From Rhodoferax sp. (GTDB lineage: Bacteria; Pseudomonadota; Gammaproteobacteria; Burkholderiales; Burkholderiaceae_C): 55,354 bases of DNA. Position numbers and translations under genes: made by a program. Below, piece by piece: positions 26,429 to 33,288 of this stretch (position 1 is its first letter; each line of letters starts with the position of its first letter). The notes below the pieces were generated by a model that saw nothing but the letters and a program-made list of their open reading frames with translations, ran no database searches and was not told where the DNA came from. The DNA lies in the NCBI GenBank assembly GCA_008015235.1, contig SSFF01000029.1:1-55354 (forward strand), in the 5' to 3' direction.

Positions 26429-26782
26429 ATGCGCAAATGGGTTGCTGTATTTCTTCTTGTGTTGCTCCCCCTGCAGGCTGCGTGGTCGGCTATGGTGCGC
26501 TATGACGCCTATCAAACAACGCACTCGACTGCGCATTTAGGGCACCATGCATGCCACCAAGAGGGGGACTCCGCACACAACCCCACAGCCAAAGCCCAAA
26601 GCGGCGCTGGCCTCGGGGCTGACTGTGGAGACTGTCACGGCGGATGCACCGTTTTGGCACCCCATTACGTCAATTCAGCATTGCTGCCTGCGGGCCATGC
26701 GCCGATGATGTCAATTACTTCCACAGTGGCATCGCACATTCAACGGGAGCCAGAGCGCCCCAAATGGCGCTCGATAGCCTGA
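26429..26782 (+). CDS. CzcI-like periplasmic metal resistance protein
   Basis: 117 residues with a signal peptide (KWVAVFLLVLLPLQAAWSA) and a short His/Cys-containing mature part (HLGHHACHQEGD, GADCGDCHGGC). Size, leader and neighbours resemble the CzcI family of proteobacterial cation-resistance loci, whose exact role is not settled. Start at 26429; the frame is open further upstream over the zinc-ribbon gene without coding value. Confidence 0.7.
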   Translation: MRKWVAVFLLVLLPLQAAWSAMVRYDAYQTTHSTAHLGHHACHQEGDSAHNPTAKAQSGAGLGADCGDCHGGCTVLAPHYVNSALLPAGHAPMMSITSTVASHIQREPERPKWRSIA

Positions 26783-26804
26783 GCGAAAAGATAATTTTCG
26801 CTTT
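26783..26804 (+). terminator. Possible terminator after the czcI-like gene
   Basis: GCGAAAA (26783-26789) pairs with TTTTCGC (26795-26801), then TTT. Two further GC stems follow (CCCGC/GCGGG and GCCCGC/GCGGGC up to about 26892). It may separate the cad block from the lspA operon or act as a partial stop. Confidence 0.5.
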
Positions 26805-26902
26805 CACCCGCTTGGTCTACGGCGGGTAGCTTCCTTTTCCTCGCCCTACAGCCATGCCCGCGGTTCAGCTCCGCCGTGGTGCGGGCGATTTCTTAGAGGT
26901 CT

Positions 26903-27418
26903 ATGTTTGTGACTACAACACACTCCGTGTACCGCACACGCTGGCGCTGGCTATTAGCCGTACTCACCCTGATCGCACTCGATCAGGCCAGTAAAACCTA
27001 TTTCTCCCAAACCATCCCAATCAACGCGGCAATAGAAATCACCCCCTGGCTCAACTTCGTCCACATCCTCAACACCGGTGCAGCCTTCTCATTCTTGGCA
27101 AACGCCGACGGATGGCAGCGGGGCTTCCTGACTGTTGTGGGCGTGTTGATCGTCGTGCCGGTGGCGGTAATGAGCCTGCTGCGTCACACGCCAAACGTCG
27201 AGCGCTGGGTTGGAGCGGCCATCGTTGCAGGAGGTTGCGGCAACTTGATCGATCGCATCCGCACAGGTGCAGTGGTTGATTTTGTGGACCTGCACTGGGG
27301 TAGCCTGCATTGGCCGGCGTTCAATCTGGCCGACGTATTCATAGTGAGTGCTGTGCTGGCGTGGCTGCCAGCAGCCTTCGCAAAACCCGACCCTGCAGGC
27401 AACGGAGTGGTGGAATGA
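26903..27418 (+). CDS. lspA: Lipoprotein signal peptidase (signal peptidase II)
   Basis: 171 residues, four membrane segments, with the family motifs DQASK, NTGAAFS, GNLIDRI and NLADVFI; the last two carry the aspartic protease dyad. It cleaves prolipoproteins in the inner membrane. Mobile metal-resistance loci often carry a spare lspA. Here its nearest plausible substrate is the SCO-type lipoprotein encoded three genes later. It overlaps the next gene by 4 bp. Confidence 0.95.
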   Translation: MFVTTTHSVYRTRWRWLLAVLTLIALDQASKTYFSQTIPINAAIEITPWLNFVHILNTGAAFSFLANADGWQRGFLTVVGVLIVVPVAVMSLLRHTPNVERWVGAAIVAGGCGNLIDRIRTGAVVDFVDLHWGSLHWPAFNLADVFIVSAVLAWLPAAFAKPDPAGNGVVE

Positions 27419-27831
27419 AAAACGCCTGGTTTACGCTGTTGGCAGCATGGTTGGTTGCGTTGCTTTCGACCTTTGCGGCCCTGTTTGTCGGCGAAGTGAT
27501 GATGATGGCACCTTGCGTGCTGTGCTGGTACCAGCGCATTTTCATGTTCCCGCTGGTCTTTGTGCTGGGCATCGCCAGCTACGCCAACGACCGCCGCGGT
27601 GCGCTTTACGCATTGCCATTGACCGTTGGCGGCTTATTGGTAGCGGGTTATCACAGCCTGTTGACGTTGGGACTCATCCCCACCGGCTGGGTGCCGTGTT
27701 CCGCGGGCGTTCCGTGCACCAACCAAAAACTTGATTTCTTCTTTGGTATCGAAATGCCTTTGCTTTCGCTGCTGGCTTTTATTGTCATTGTGGGCCTGCT
27801 GGCCCGGTATTGGAAAAAGACCTCCCCATGA
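27415..27831 (+). CDS. DsbB/BdbC-like disulfide oxidoreductase, membrane protein
   Basis: 138 residues, about four membrane helices. The first redox pair is C34-V-L-C37 in APCVLCWYQR; a second pair lies in PCSAGVPC. Such proteins pass electrons from a DsbA-like partner to quinone. The second pair and short length fit the BdbC subgroup better than classical DsbB, which is encoded separately at 38422-38928. It overlaps lspA and the DsbA-like gene by 4 bp each. Confidence 0.9.
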   Translation: MKNAWFTLLAAWLVALLSTFAALFVGEVMMMAPCVLCWYQRIFMFPLVFVLGIASYANDRRGALYALPLTVGGLLVAGYHSLLTLGLIPTGWVPCSAGVPCTNQKLDFFFGIEMPLLSLLAFIVIVGLLARYWKKTSP

Positions 27832-28484
27832 ACTCCAAGAAAACCACCGTAGTGGCCCTTCTGGCCTTTGTCGTCCTGTGCTTCGTGTTTGGCATGTACG
27901 CCTTTCAACAACGGGTACAAAAATCCCAAATGGAAAAAGTTCGCCAGACGCAGGAAGCATTGGTCCGCCAGCATTCACCCATCTTTGGAAACAAGGACGC
28001 GCCGGTCACCATCGTTGAATTTTTCGACCCCGCTTGTGAAACCTGCCGCGCTTTTTATCCCATCGTGAAGTCGATCATGGGCAAATATCCCGGTCAAGTC
28101 CGCCTAGTGATGCGCTACGCGCCGTTTCACCAGGGCTCCGACGAAGTTGTCCGATTGCTGGAAGCCGCAAAAAAGCAAAATATTTACTGGCGCGTGTTGG
28201 AGGCTGTACTAGCGGCCCAGCCCGATTGGGCCGAGCATGGTAAGCCCAATCTGGATGTGGCATTTGTCGCGGCAGAAAAGGCAGGACTGGATCTGACGCG
28301 TGCAAAAACCGATGCCCAGCACGCAGAGGTTACAGCCGTACTCACACAGGACGTTCAAGACCTCACCACCTTGGAGGTCACTAAAACTCCGACATTTTTT
28401 GTGAACGGGCAAGGTTTGACCACCTTTGGTGCGGAACAGTTGGCCGCGCTAGTGGCGCAGGAAGTCGCCAAGGTGCAGAAATGA
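27828..28484 (+). CDS. DsbA/BdbD-like thiol oxidoreductase, membrane-anchored
   Basis: 218 residues: an N-terminal membrane anchor (VVALLAFVVLCFVFGMYAF), then a thioredoxin fold with DSBA insertion. Active site C70-E-T-C73 in FFDPACETCRAFYP, and the cis-Pro loop KTPTFFVNG. It would oxidise, or if kept reduced protect, cysteines of envelope proteins. Natural partner: the BdbC-like protein just upstream. It overlaps the SCO gene by 4 bp. Confidence 0.9.
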   Translation: MNSKKTTVVALLAFVVLCFVFGMYAFQQRVQKSQMEKVRQTQEALVRQHSPIFGNKDAPVTIVEFFDPACETCRAFYPIVKSIMGKYPGQVRLVMRYAPFHQGSDEVVRLLEAAKKQNIYWRVLEAVLAAQPDWAEHGKPNLDVAFVAAEKAGLDLTRAKTDAQHAEVTAVLTQDVQDLTTLEVTKTPTFFVNGQGLTTFGAEQLAALVAQEVAKVQK

Positions 28485-29116
28485 CGCGTCAATGCTCCCA
28501 ACGGGCTGACAGTCAGGCTAACCCGGCACGTCGCAGGGTACTGGCCTATGCCGGGATGCTCTCGGTCTCCGGTCTTGCCGCGTGTTCGCCCACTACCCCC
28601 AGTTTTCAAAGCGTCGATTTAACCGGGGCGGCGTACGCGCGTGACTTCCGCTTGAAGGATCACTTTGGAAATCAGCGTAGCTTGGCAGACTTCCAGGGCA
28701 AGGTGAGCGTCGTTTTCTTTGGGTACACACAGTGTCCGGATGTGTGTCCGACCTCAATGACCAAGATGGCCGAAGTTAAGCGCTTGCTGGGCAAGGATGC
28801 CGCTCGCCTGCAGGTGCTGTTCATCACGGTCGACCCGGAGCGTGATACGCAGGAGCTGCTGCAGACGTATATGCAGAATTTTGACCCTGACTTTCTGGCC
28901 CTGCGACCCGATCCAGACGCATTGCCGACTCTGGCGAAGGAGTTCAAGGTCTATTACAAAAAGGTCGATGGGCGGACAGCCACCAGCTACACCATGGACC
29001 ATACGGCTGGCAAATACCTGTTTGACATCCATGGCCAAATTCGCCTGTTTGCAGGGTACGCCATGGAAGCCTCAGCCATTGCCGCAGACATCCAAGCGTT
29101 GCTGAAATCCGACTGA
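28481..29116 (+). CDS. SCO1/SenC family lipoprotein
   Basis: 211 residues. The N-terminus has an arginine-rich leader and a lipobox (SGLAAC), so the product should be a lipid-anchored periplasmic protein. Thioredoxin fold with copper-binding Cys85 and Cys89 in CPDVCP and the conserved His in TMDHTAGKYLFD. SCO proteins deliver copper to cytochrome oxidase or act as thiol reductases; no oxidase gene is near, so the second role or copper handling is more likely here. One base separates it from the L,D-transpeptidase gene. Confidence 0.92.
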   Translation: MTRQCSQRADSQANPARRRVLAYAGMLSVSGLAACSPTTPSFQSVDLTGAAYARDFRLKDHFGNQRSLADFQGKVSVVFFGYTQCPDVCPTSMTKMAEVKRLLGKDAARLQVLFITVDPERDTQELLQTYMQNFDPDFLALRPDPDALPTLAKEFKVYYKKVDGRTATSYTMDHTAGKYLFDIHGQIRLFAGYAMEASAIAADIQALLKSD

Positions 29117-29117
29117 C

Positions 29118-30374
29118 ATGCGGGGACTGATCTACCTGCTCGGTGTGGCCCTGGCCTTGGGGGTGGGAGCGGCCCAAGCCACGGCTCCCAAGCCCAAACC
29201 TAAAACCCAGGTGAAGAGAAAAACTGTCCAGGGCCCCAAAGCAAACGCACACAAGAAAATTACCGATGGTGTTGCGGAGGCGCGGCTGATTGAACTCTAC
29301 CGTTTGGTCGGTGCAGCCCAAACCAGCGAAGCCTTGCGCAAAGCCGAAAAGCTGGTGGCTGATTTCCCACACTTCCAATTGGCGCAAATGGTGTACGGTG
29401 ACCTGCTGTCGGCACGCTACCGTCCTCTCGTCGCCGTAGGAGACATTCCCGCTGATTTGGCCGCATCGGCTCCGCAAAACGCCAAGGCACTGCAAGCCGA
29501 GTCAGCCCTGCGGCTGGCCGCGCTCACCGAACGACCACCACAGGGCGTGGTTCCGATCCAATTTGTCGGACTATCCGCCAAAAACAAGCACGCCATTGTT
29601 GTCGACACCCAGCGAGCAAGGCTGTACCTGCTTGAAAACAGTAGCCAGGGTTTGCGCCTGCTGGCCGACTACTACATCTCGGTGGGCAAGGCTGGGGTGG
29701 GAAAGAGCGTGGAAGGCGACCAACGCACGCCGCTGGGCGTGTATTTCATTACCAGTAATCTGGACCCCACCAGCCTCAAAGACTTGTACGGATCTGGCGC
29801 ACTTCCGGTGAACTACCCCAACGTTTTGGATTTGCGCCGTGGAAAAACCGGTGGTGGTATCTGGTTACATGGCACACCATCCACCCAGTTCACCCGTGCG
29901 CCTCAAGCCACCGATGGGTGCGTAGCCGTTGCCAATCCTGACCTGGAACGCATCATCCAGACCGTTGAAATCCGCACTACGCCAGTACTGATTAGCAAAA
30001 GCATCCAGTGGGTCAAGCCAGAAACTCTGACTTCGCAGCGACAACAACTCACCCAGCATTTGCAGTCCTGGGCCAACTCAAAAAGCAGCGGACGGTCGCA
30101 GGAGGTGCTGTCCTATTACGCAGCGGACTTTGGCACTGATGGCACAGGGTTTCCTCAGTTTTCTGACACTTTGCGCAGCAGCTTGCCCCGCTATCAGGGA
30201 AGGGCGGTCGATTTGCAAAACGTCAGTATTTTTCGATGGACGGATGAGACTGACATCTTCATCGCTACTTTTGACGAAATCATCCGTGGTGAAAAATCTG
30301 GCCAAACCATTCGACAGTACTGGCAACGCCAAAGTGGTCGCTGGAAAATCATTTTCGAGAGCCGCATGAGCTGA
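29118..30374 (+). CDS. L,D-transpeptidase (YkuD family), single cysteine
   Basis: 418 residues with a signal peptide (LIYLLGVALALGVGAAQA), a basic linker, an alpha-helical region, and the YkuD catalytic domain with HGTPSTQFTRAPQATDGC, whose Cys268 is the nucleophile. It is the only Cys in the protein. The last 100 residues look like an NTF2-like fold (YYAADFGTDG...YWQRQSGRWKIIFESR). It should make 3-3 peptidoglycan cross-links or attach proteins to the wall. Last gene of the lspA operon. Confidence 0.9.
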   Translation: MRGLIYLLGVALALGVGAAQATAPKPKPKTQVKRKTVQGPKANAHKKITDGVAEARLIELYRLVGAAQTSEALRKAEKLVADFPHFQLAQMVYGDLLSARYRPLVAVGDIPADLAASAPQNAKALQAESALRLAALTERPPQGVVPIQFVGLSAKNKHAIVVDTQRARLYLLENSSQGLRLLADYYISVGKAGVGKSVEGDQRTPLGVYFITSNLDPTSLKDLYGSGALPVNYPNVLDLRRGKTGGGIWLHGTPSTQFTRAPQATDGCVAVANPDLERIIQTVEIRTTPVLISKSIQWVKPETLTSQRQQLTQHLQSWANSKSSGRSQEVLSYYAADFGTDGTGFPQFSDTLRSSLPRYQGRAVDLQNVSIFRWTDETDIFIATFDEIIRGEKSGQTIRQYWQRQSGRWKIIFESRMS

Positions 30375-30406
30375 AGCGGATTGTCAAATGCATGAGAAAT
30401 ACTGAG

Positions 30407-30574
30407 TCAAGGCTTCTTGGGGTGCTGGAGGATTCGATGAACCATGTAGCTGATCGCGGCAAATGCTACGATGTGAAACATCGAATCTTTGAGTGAGTCA
30501 GATCGAAAAACAGCAAAAATCTGGAAAATTGCTGTCAGGCCCAAGATCGTTAGTCCAATGTGCTTTGATTTCAA
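30407..30574 (-). CDS. Small membrane protein, hypothetical
   Basis: 55 residues from a TTG start preceded by AGGAG six bases upstream. Two hydrophobic segments (IGLTILGLTAIFQIFAVF and MFHIVAFAAISYMVH) around a short charged loop. It lies on the strand opposite its neighbours, in the 355-bp gap between the transpeptidase gene and motA. No homology recognised; coding is supported by the binding site, the hydrophobic pattern and the clean frame. Confidence 0.55.
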   Translation of the reverse strand: MKSKHIGLTILGLTAIFQIFAVFRSDSLKDSMFHIVAFAAISYMVHRILQHPKKP

Positions 30575-30729
30575 CGTGAGCTCCTAACAATGCTTGTTTA
30601 CAGCGAAATGTAATCGTCTTCGCGTATGTGTTTCGAAATGAAGAGCTTCAAAAGTATCGCATTTAACTGCTATGGCTGACCTCAATCACTGTAATCTGCG
30701 CCTAATCATAAGACCCCTTTAACTTACCT

Positions 30730-31587
30730 ATGTTTGTAATCATTGGCTGGCTCATCTGCCTCGGATGTGTATTCGGGGTTTTTATCATCCACGGCGGCAA
30801 CATCAGTGTTGTGCTGAAGGCATTGCCGTTTGAGCTGATCACCATTGGCGGCGCCACTATTGGCGCTTTTGTCGCCAATAACCAGATGAAGGTCATCAAA
30901 AAAACGATGGCCGGCCTGGGCGCCTGTTTCAAAGGCAGCAAATACACACGCGACCGCTACATGGAGCTGCTGGCGCTGCTGTACGACATTCTTCAAAAAG
31001 CCCGCAAAGAGGGCCTGATGGCCATTGAAAAGGACGTGGAAGAACCGGAAAGCTCCGAAATCTTCAAGAAATACGCCACGGTCGGCAGCGACCACCACGT
31101 GGTGGAGTTCATTACCGACTATCTGCGCATGATGGTGTCAGGTAATCTAAATGCCCACGAAATCGAGTCCCTGATGGACAGCGAGATCGAAACTCACCAC
31201 CATGAAGAGCATGCTGCCGTGGCGGCTTTGCAGCGCATTGCTGGTGGCCTCCCTGCTTTCGGTATCGTTGCTGCGGTGTTGGGCGTGGTCAATACCATGG
31301 GATCGGTGGGACAACCGCCTGCAGTGCTGGGCGGCATGATCGGCTCGGCCCTGGTGGGAACCTTCCTCGGCATTTTGTTGGCCTACGCCTTTGCCGAGCC
31401 CCTGGCGGGGCTGCTGGAGCAGAAAGTCGAAGAAGGCAGCAAGGAGTTCCAGTGCATCAAAACCACGCTGCTGGCCAGCATGCAGGGCTACAACCCATCG
31501 ACTGCCATTGAATTCGGACGCAAGGTTCTTTACTCCACAGAGCGCCCCACCTTCCAGGAGCTGGAGGCGCATGTCAAAAAGAAATAG
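30730..31587 (+). CDS. motA: Flagellar motor stator protein MotA
   Basis: 285 residues, full length, four membrane segments. Functional residues known from E. coli MotA are kept: the charged cytoplasmic Arg and Glu (KARKEGLMAIE), the prolines in GGLPAFGIVAAV and AEPLAGLL, and the C-terminal FGRKVLYSTERP block. MotA forms the proton-driven stator with MotB, but no motB follows: the next 561 bp hold no gene. Its place inside a transposon is very unusual. The ribosome binding site is poor, and no sigma-28 promoter was recognised upstream. Confidence 0.94.
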   Translation: MFVIIGWLICLGCVFGVFIIHGGNISVVLKALPFELITIGGATIGAFVANNQMKVIKKTMAGLGACFKGSKYTRDRYMELLALLYDILQKARKEGLMAIEKDVEEPESSEIFKKYATVGSDHHVVEFITDYLRMMVSGNLNAHEIESLMDSEIETHHHEEHAAVAALQRIAGGLPAFGIVAAVLGVVNTMGSVGQPPAVLGGMIGSALVGTFLGILLAYAFAEPLAGLLEQKVEEGSKEFQCIKTTLLASMQGYNPSTAIEFGRKVLYSTERPTFQELEAHVKKK

Positions 31588-32025
31588 CCGTCTTTCTCGG
31601 AATAAGCCGTAATCATTCTGTCGCTTGTGCAAAGGGCGCCCAGGTTTTAGTCTGGACTGGTGCCTCATCAATTGATGAAGGTACCGCCTCAGAAAAGAAG
31701 GTGAGCGCCCCCAACATGCAATTCCTTGTAGCACTTGCTGCAACGTGACCTGAATAACTTCAAATACAGTTTGTTGCTAACACATGCACCCTTTGTCTAC
31801 TTGGTCGTCGATAGACTTTTGAAATCAGACCGATTTTTCACTAGTGCCGTTGGCATCTATCGGGCATATCTGAGGCTAGGGTAACGCGCTTTGCACTGAA
31901 ATTCCAAAACGATCCGACTGATCCTAGGTCGGCAGCGTAGGACGCTAAAACTGCTTTGGCTATTCTCAAAGAACGCCCCAGACGGTTAGAGCCGGTCAAT
32001 TGAGCATTTGTTGGGTAATTCAGCA

Positions 32026-32062
32026 TATCACATCAAATAATCTTGGATTATCAAGCGTGATA
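32026..32062. other. Candidate recombination core or operator (37-bp dyad) near tnpT
   Basis: TATCAC (32026-32031) and GTGATA (32057-32062) flank ATAATC-TTG-GATTAT (32037-32051), all centred on 32044. Tyrosine recombinase sites have such paired arms around a short central region, and TnpS sites lie next to tnpT in known elements. It could equally be an operator for TnpT. Confidence 0.45.
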
Positions 32063-32099
32063 TTTTGGCGTTTGCGATCTTTGATCTTTAAAGAAATAG

Positions 32100-32134
32100 T
32101 ATGTAATATCATGGTATGTAATTCAGTATGAAAT
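32100..32134 (+). repeat. Three TATGTAAT-type direct repeats before tnpT
   Basis: TATGTAAT at 32100-32107 and 32115-32122, TATGAAAT at 32127-32134, ending 14 bases before the start codon. Likely binding sites for the tnpT product itself, since KfrA-type proteins repress their own genes by binding repeated sites. Confidence 0.45.
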
Positions 32135-32148
32135 TATAGGAGACAGCC

Positions 32149-33186
32149 ATGGCCAGGAGCGGAATCTACAAATCTGAGGTGGTACGGGCTCGGAACAACC
32201 TGATTGCTCAAGGGCGTCATCCGTCGATTGATGCAGTTCGCGTGGAGCTGGGAAACACCGGCTCCAAAGTCACTATTCACCGGTATCTCAAGGAGATCGA
32301 GGAAGAAGAATCGGGTAAAGCCAAGGGAAAAGGCGTTGCTCTGTCAGAGGCACTTCAGAACCTCACGTTAAAACTGGCGGAGCAGCTTCAAGACGAGGCA
32401 GAGCAACAGATCCTGGCAATCAAGATTACCCATGCTGGCGAACTACGGGCCAGCCAAGAGGCCTTGCGTACCGCTGAAGCGGAGACCCAGGCGCTCAGGA
32501 AGAGTCTCACGGAGGCCCAGAAAGAGACTGCAGCCGGAAATGGGCGCTATGAGGAGCTTCAGCAAGCATTCATCGCGGAAACGCAGGCTAGGAACAAGGC
32601 TGAACAGCGAGCAGCAGACTTGCAGCTGCAACTGGAATCTGAGGTTCGGCACCGAGAGGCAACGGAGGCCAAATATGCGGATGCGCGCCGGTCATTGGAG
32701 CATTTCCGGGATGCAAGCCGTGAACAGCGAGAGCAGGAGGCGCGTCAGCATGAGAACCAGGTGCAGTTCTTGCAGCACGAACTGCACAGCCTGAAGGATG
32801 GGCAGACCAAGGCGCAGTTGAAATCAGCCGAAGCATTCCAGGAGCTGGCTCGTATGACGTCCGAGTTGGGTGCCGCAAGACGAGAGTTGACACAGCAGGA
32901 AAAGTTGAAGGGTCAGGTGCAAAGCTTGAACGAGCGGCTGGCAGCAATGCAAAACGAACGAAATCTGGTCAATAGCCAGCTTGGACACGAAAGGCAGCAG
33001 ACCAAAGTCTTGCAGGCAGAACTGGAAAAAGCGGTGGAGTTACGGAAGGCCGAGGAGGCGCGGGCTAAGGGGCTTGAAGCGGACTTGCTGACCATGAAGG
33101 TGCGGCTGGAGACCTCGGAGGAATTGGGCGAAAAAATCCAGACTCAAGTCTCAAAGTTTATCGAATCGGCCGCTGGAAAACCTTAA
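32149..33186 (+). CDS. tnpT: KfrA-like coiled-coil DNA-binding protein (TnpT type)
   Basis: 345 residues. The N-terminal 110 residues form a KfrA_N-type helix-turn-helix domain (SGIYKSEVVRARNNLIAQGR, GNTGSKVTIHRYLKEI); the rest is a long coiled coil rich in Glu, Gln, Arg and Ala. This matches TnpT, which assists TnpS in cointegrate resolution in Tn4651-like transposons. AGGAG lies seven bases before the ATG. The TAA stop is within the right inverted repeat, so the gene ends the element. Confidence 0.85.
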   Translation: MARSGIYKSEVVRARNNLIAQGRHPSIDAVRVELGNTGSKVTIHRYLKEIEEEESGKAKGKGVALSEALQNLTLKLAEQLQDEAEQQILAIKITHAGELRASQEALRTAEAETQALRKSLTEAQKETAAGNGRYEELQQAFIAETQARNKAEQRAADLQLQLESEVRHREATEAKYADARRSLEHFRDASREQREQEARQHENQVQFLQHELHSLKDGQTKAQLKSAEAFQELARMTSELGAARRELTQQEKLKGQVQSLNERLAAMQNERNLVNSQLGHERQQTKVLQAELEKAVELRKAEEARAKGLEADLLTMKVRLETSEELGEKIQTQVSKFIESAAGKP

Positions 33187-33219
33187 CGCCAAAATCTACA
33201 GGGCTCGCACGGGAACCCT
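33182..33219 (-). repeat. Right terminal inverted repeat, 38 bp
   Basis: Read inward on the minus strand it begins AGGGTTCCCGTGC and ends TTTTGGCGTTAAG, matching the left end at 32 of 38 positions. Confidence 0.93.
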
Positions 33220-33224
33220 ATGAT
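33220..33224. repeat. Target site duplication, right copy (ATGAT)
   Basis: Same 5 bp as at 16444-16448, directly outside the right end. Confidence 0.92.
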
Positions 33225-33288
33225 CTGATTTGCTTTATACGATGTATATTATGTTAATAATCAAAGGTCAAAAATGAAGGCCACATGC

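Larger units (their letters stand above)
31588..32148. other. Non-coding region between motA and tnpT
   Basis: No gene found on either strand that I can support; short open frames lack family features or binding sites. It contains a perfect 14-bp palindrome TCATCAATTGATGA (31665-31678), a long dyad centred on 32044 and three TATGTAAT-like repeats before tnpT. No motB fragment is seen. Confidence 0.6.
16449..33219. mobile_element. Tn3-family transposon (TnpA/TnpS/TnpT type) with metal-resistance and envelope cargo
   Basis: The element of about 16.8 kb is bounded by 38-bp inverted repeats and a 5-bp direct repeat. It encodes a full-length Tn3-type transposase at the left end, a tyrosine recombinase plus HNH nuclease next to it, and a KfrA-like coiled-coil protein whose stop codon lies inside the right inverted repeat. 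TnpS/TnpT resolution systems are known from Tn4651-like transposons. The cargo lies between tnpS and tnpT. All genes look intact, so the element may be active. It sits between convergent chromosomal genes and breaks no coding sequence. Confidence 0.93.

Noticed and set aside
31841..32026. 61-codon minus-strand frame before tnpT
   Set aside because: No ribosome binding site or motif; likely chance.
31588..32148. motB remnant after motA
   Set aside because: No stretch resembling the MotB membrane helix or OmpA-like domain in any frame.
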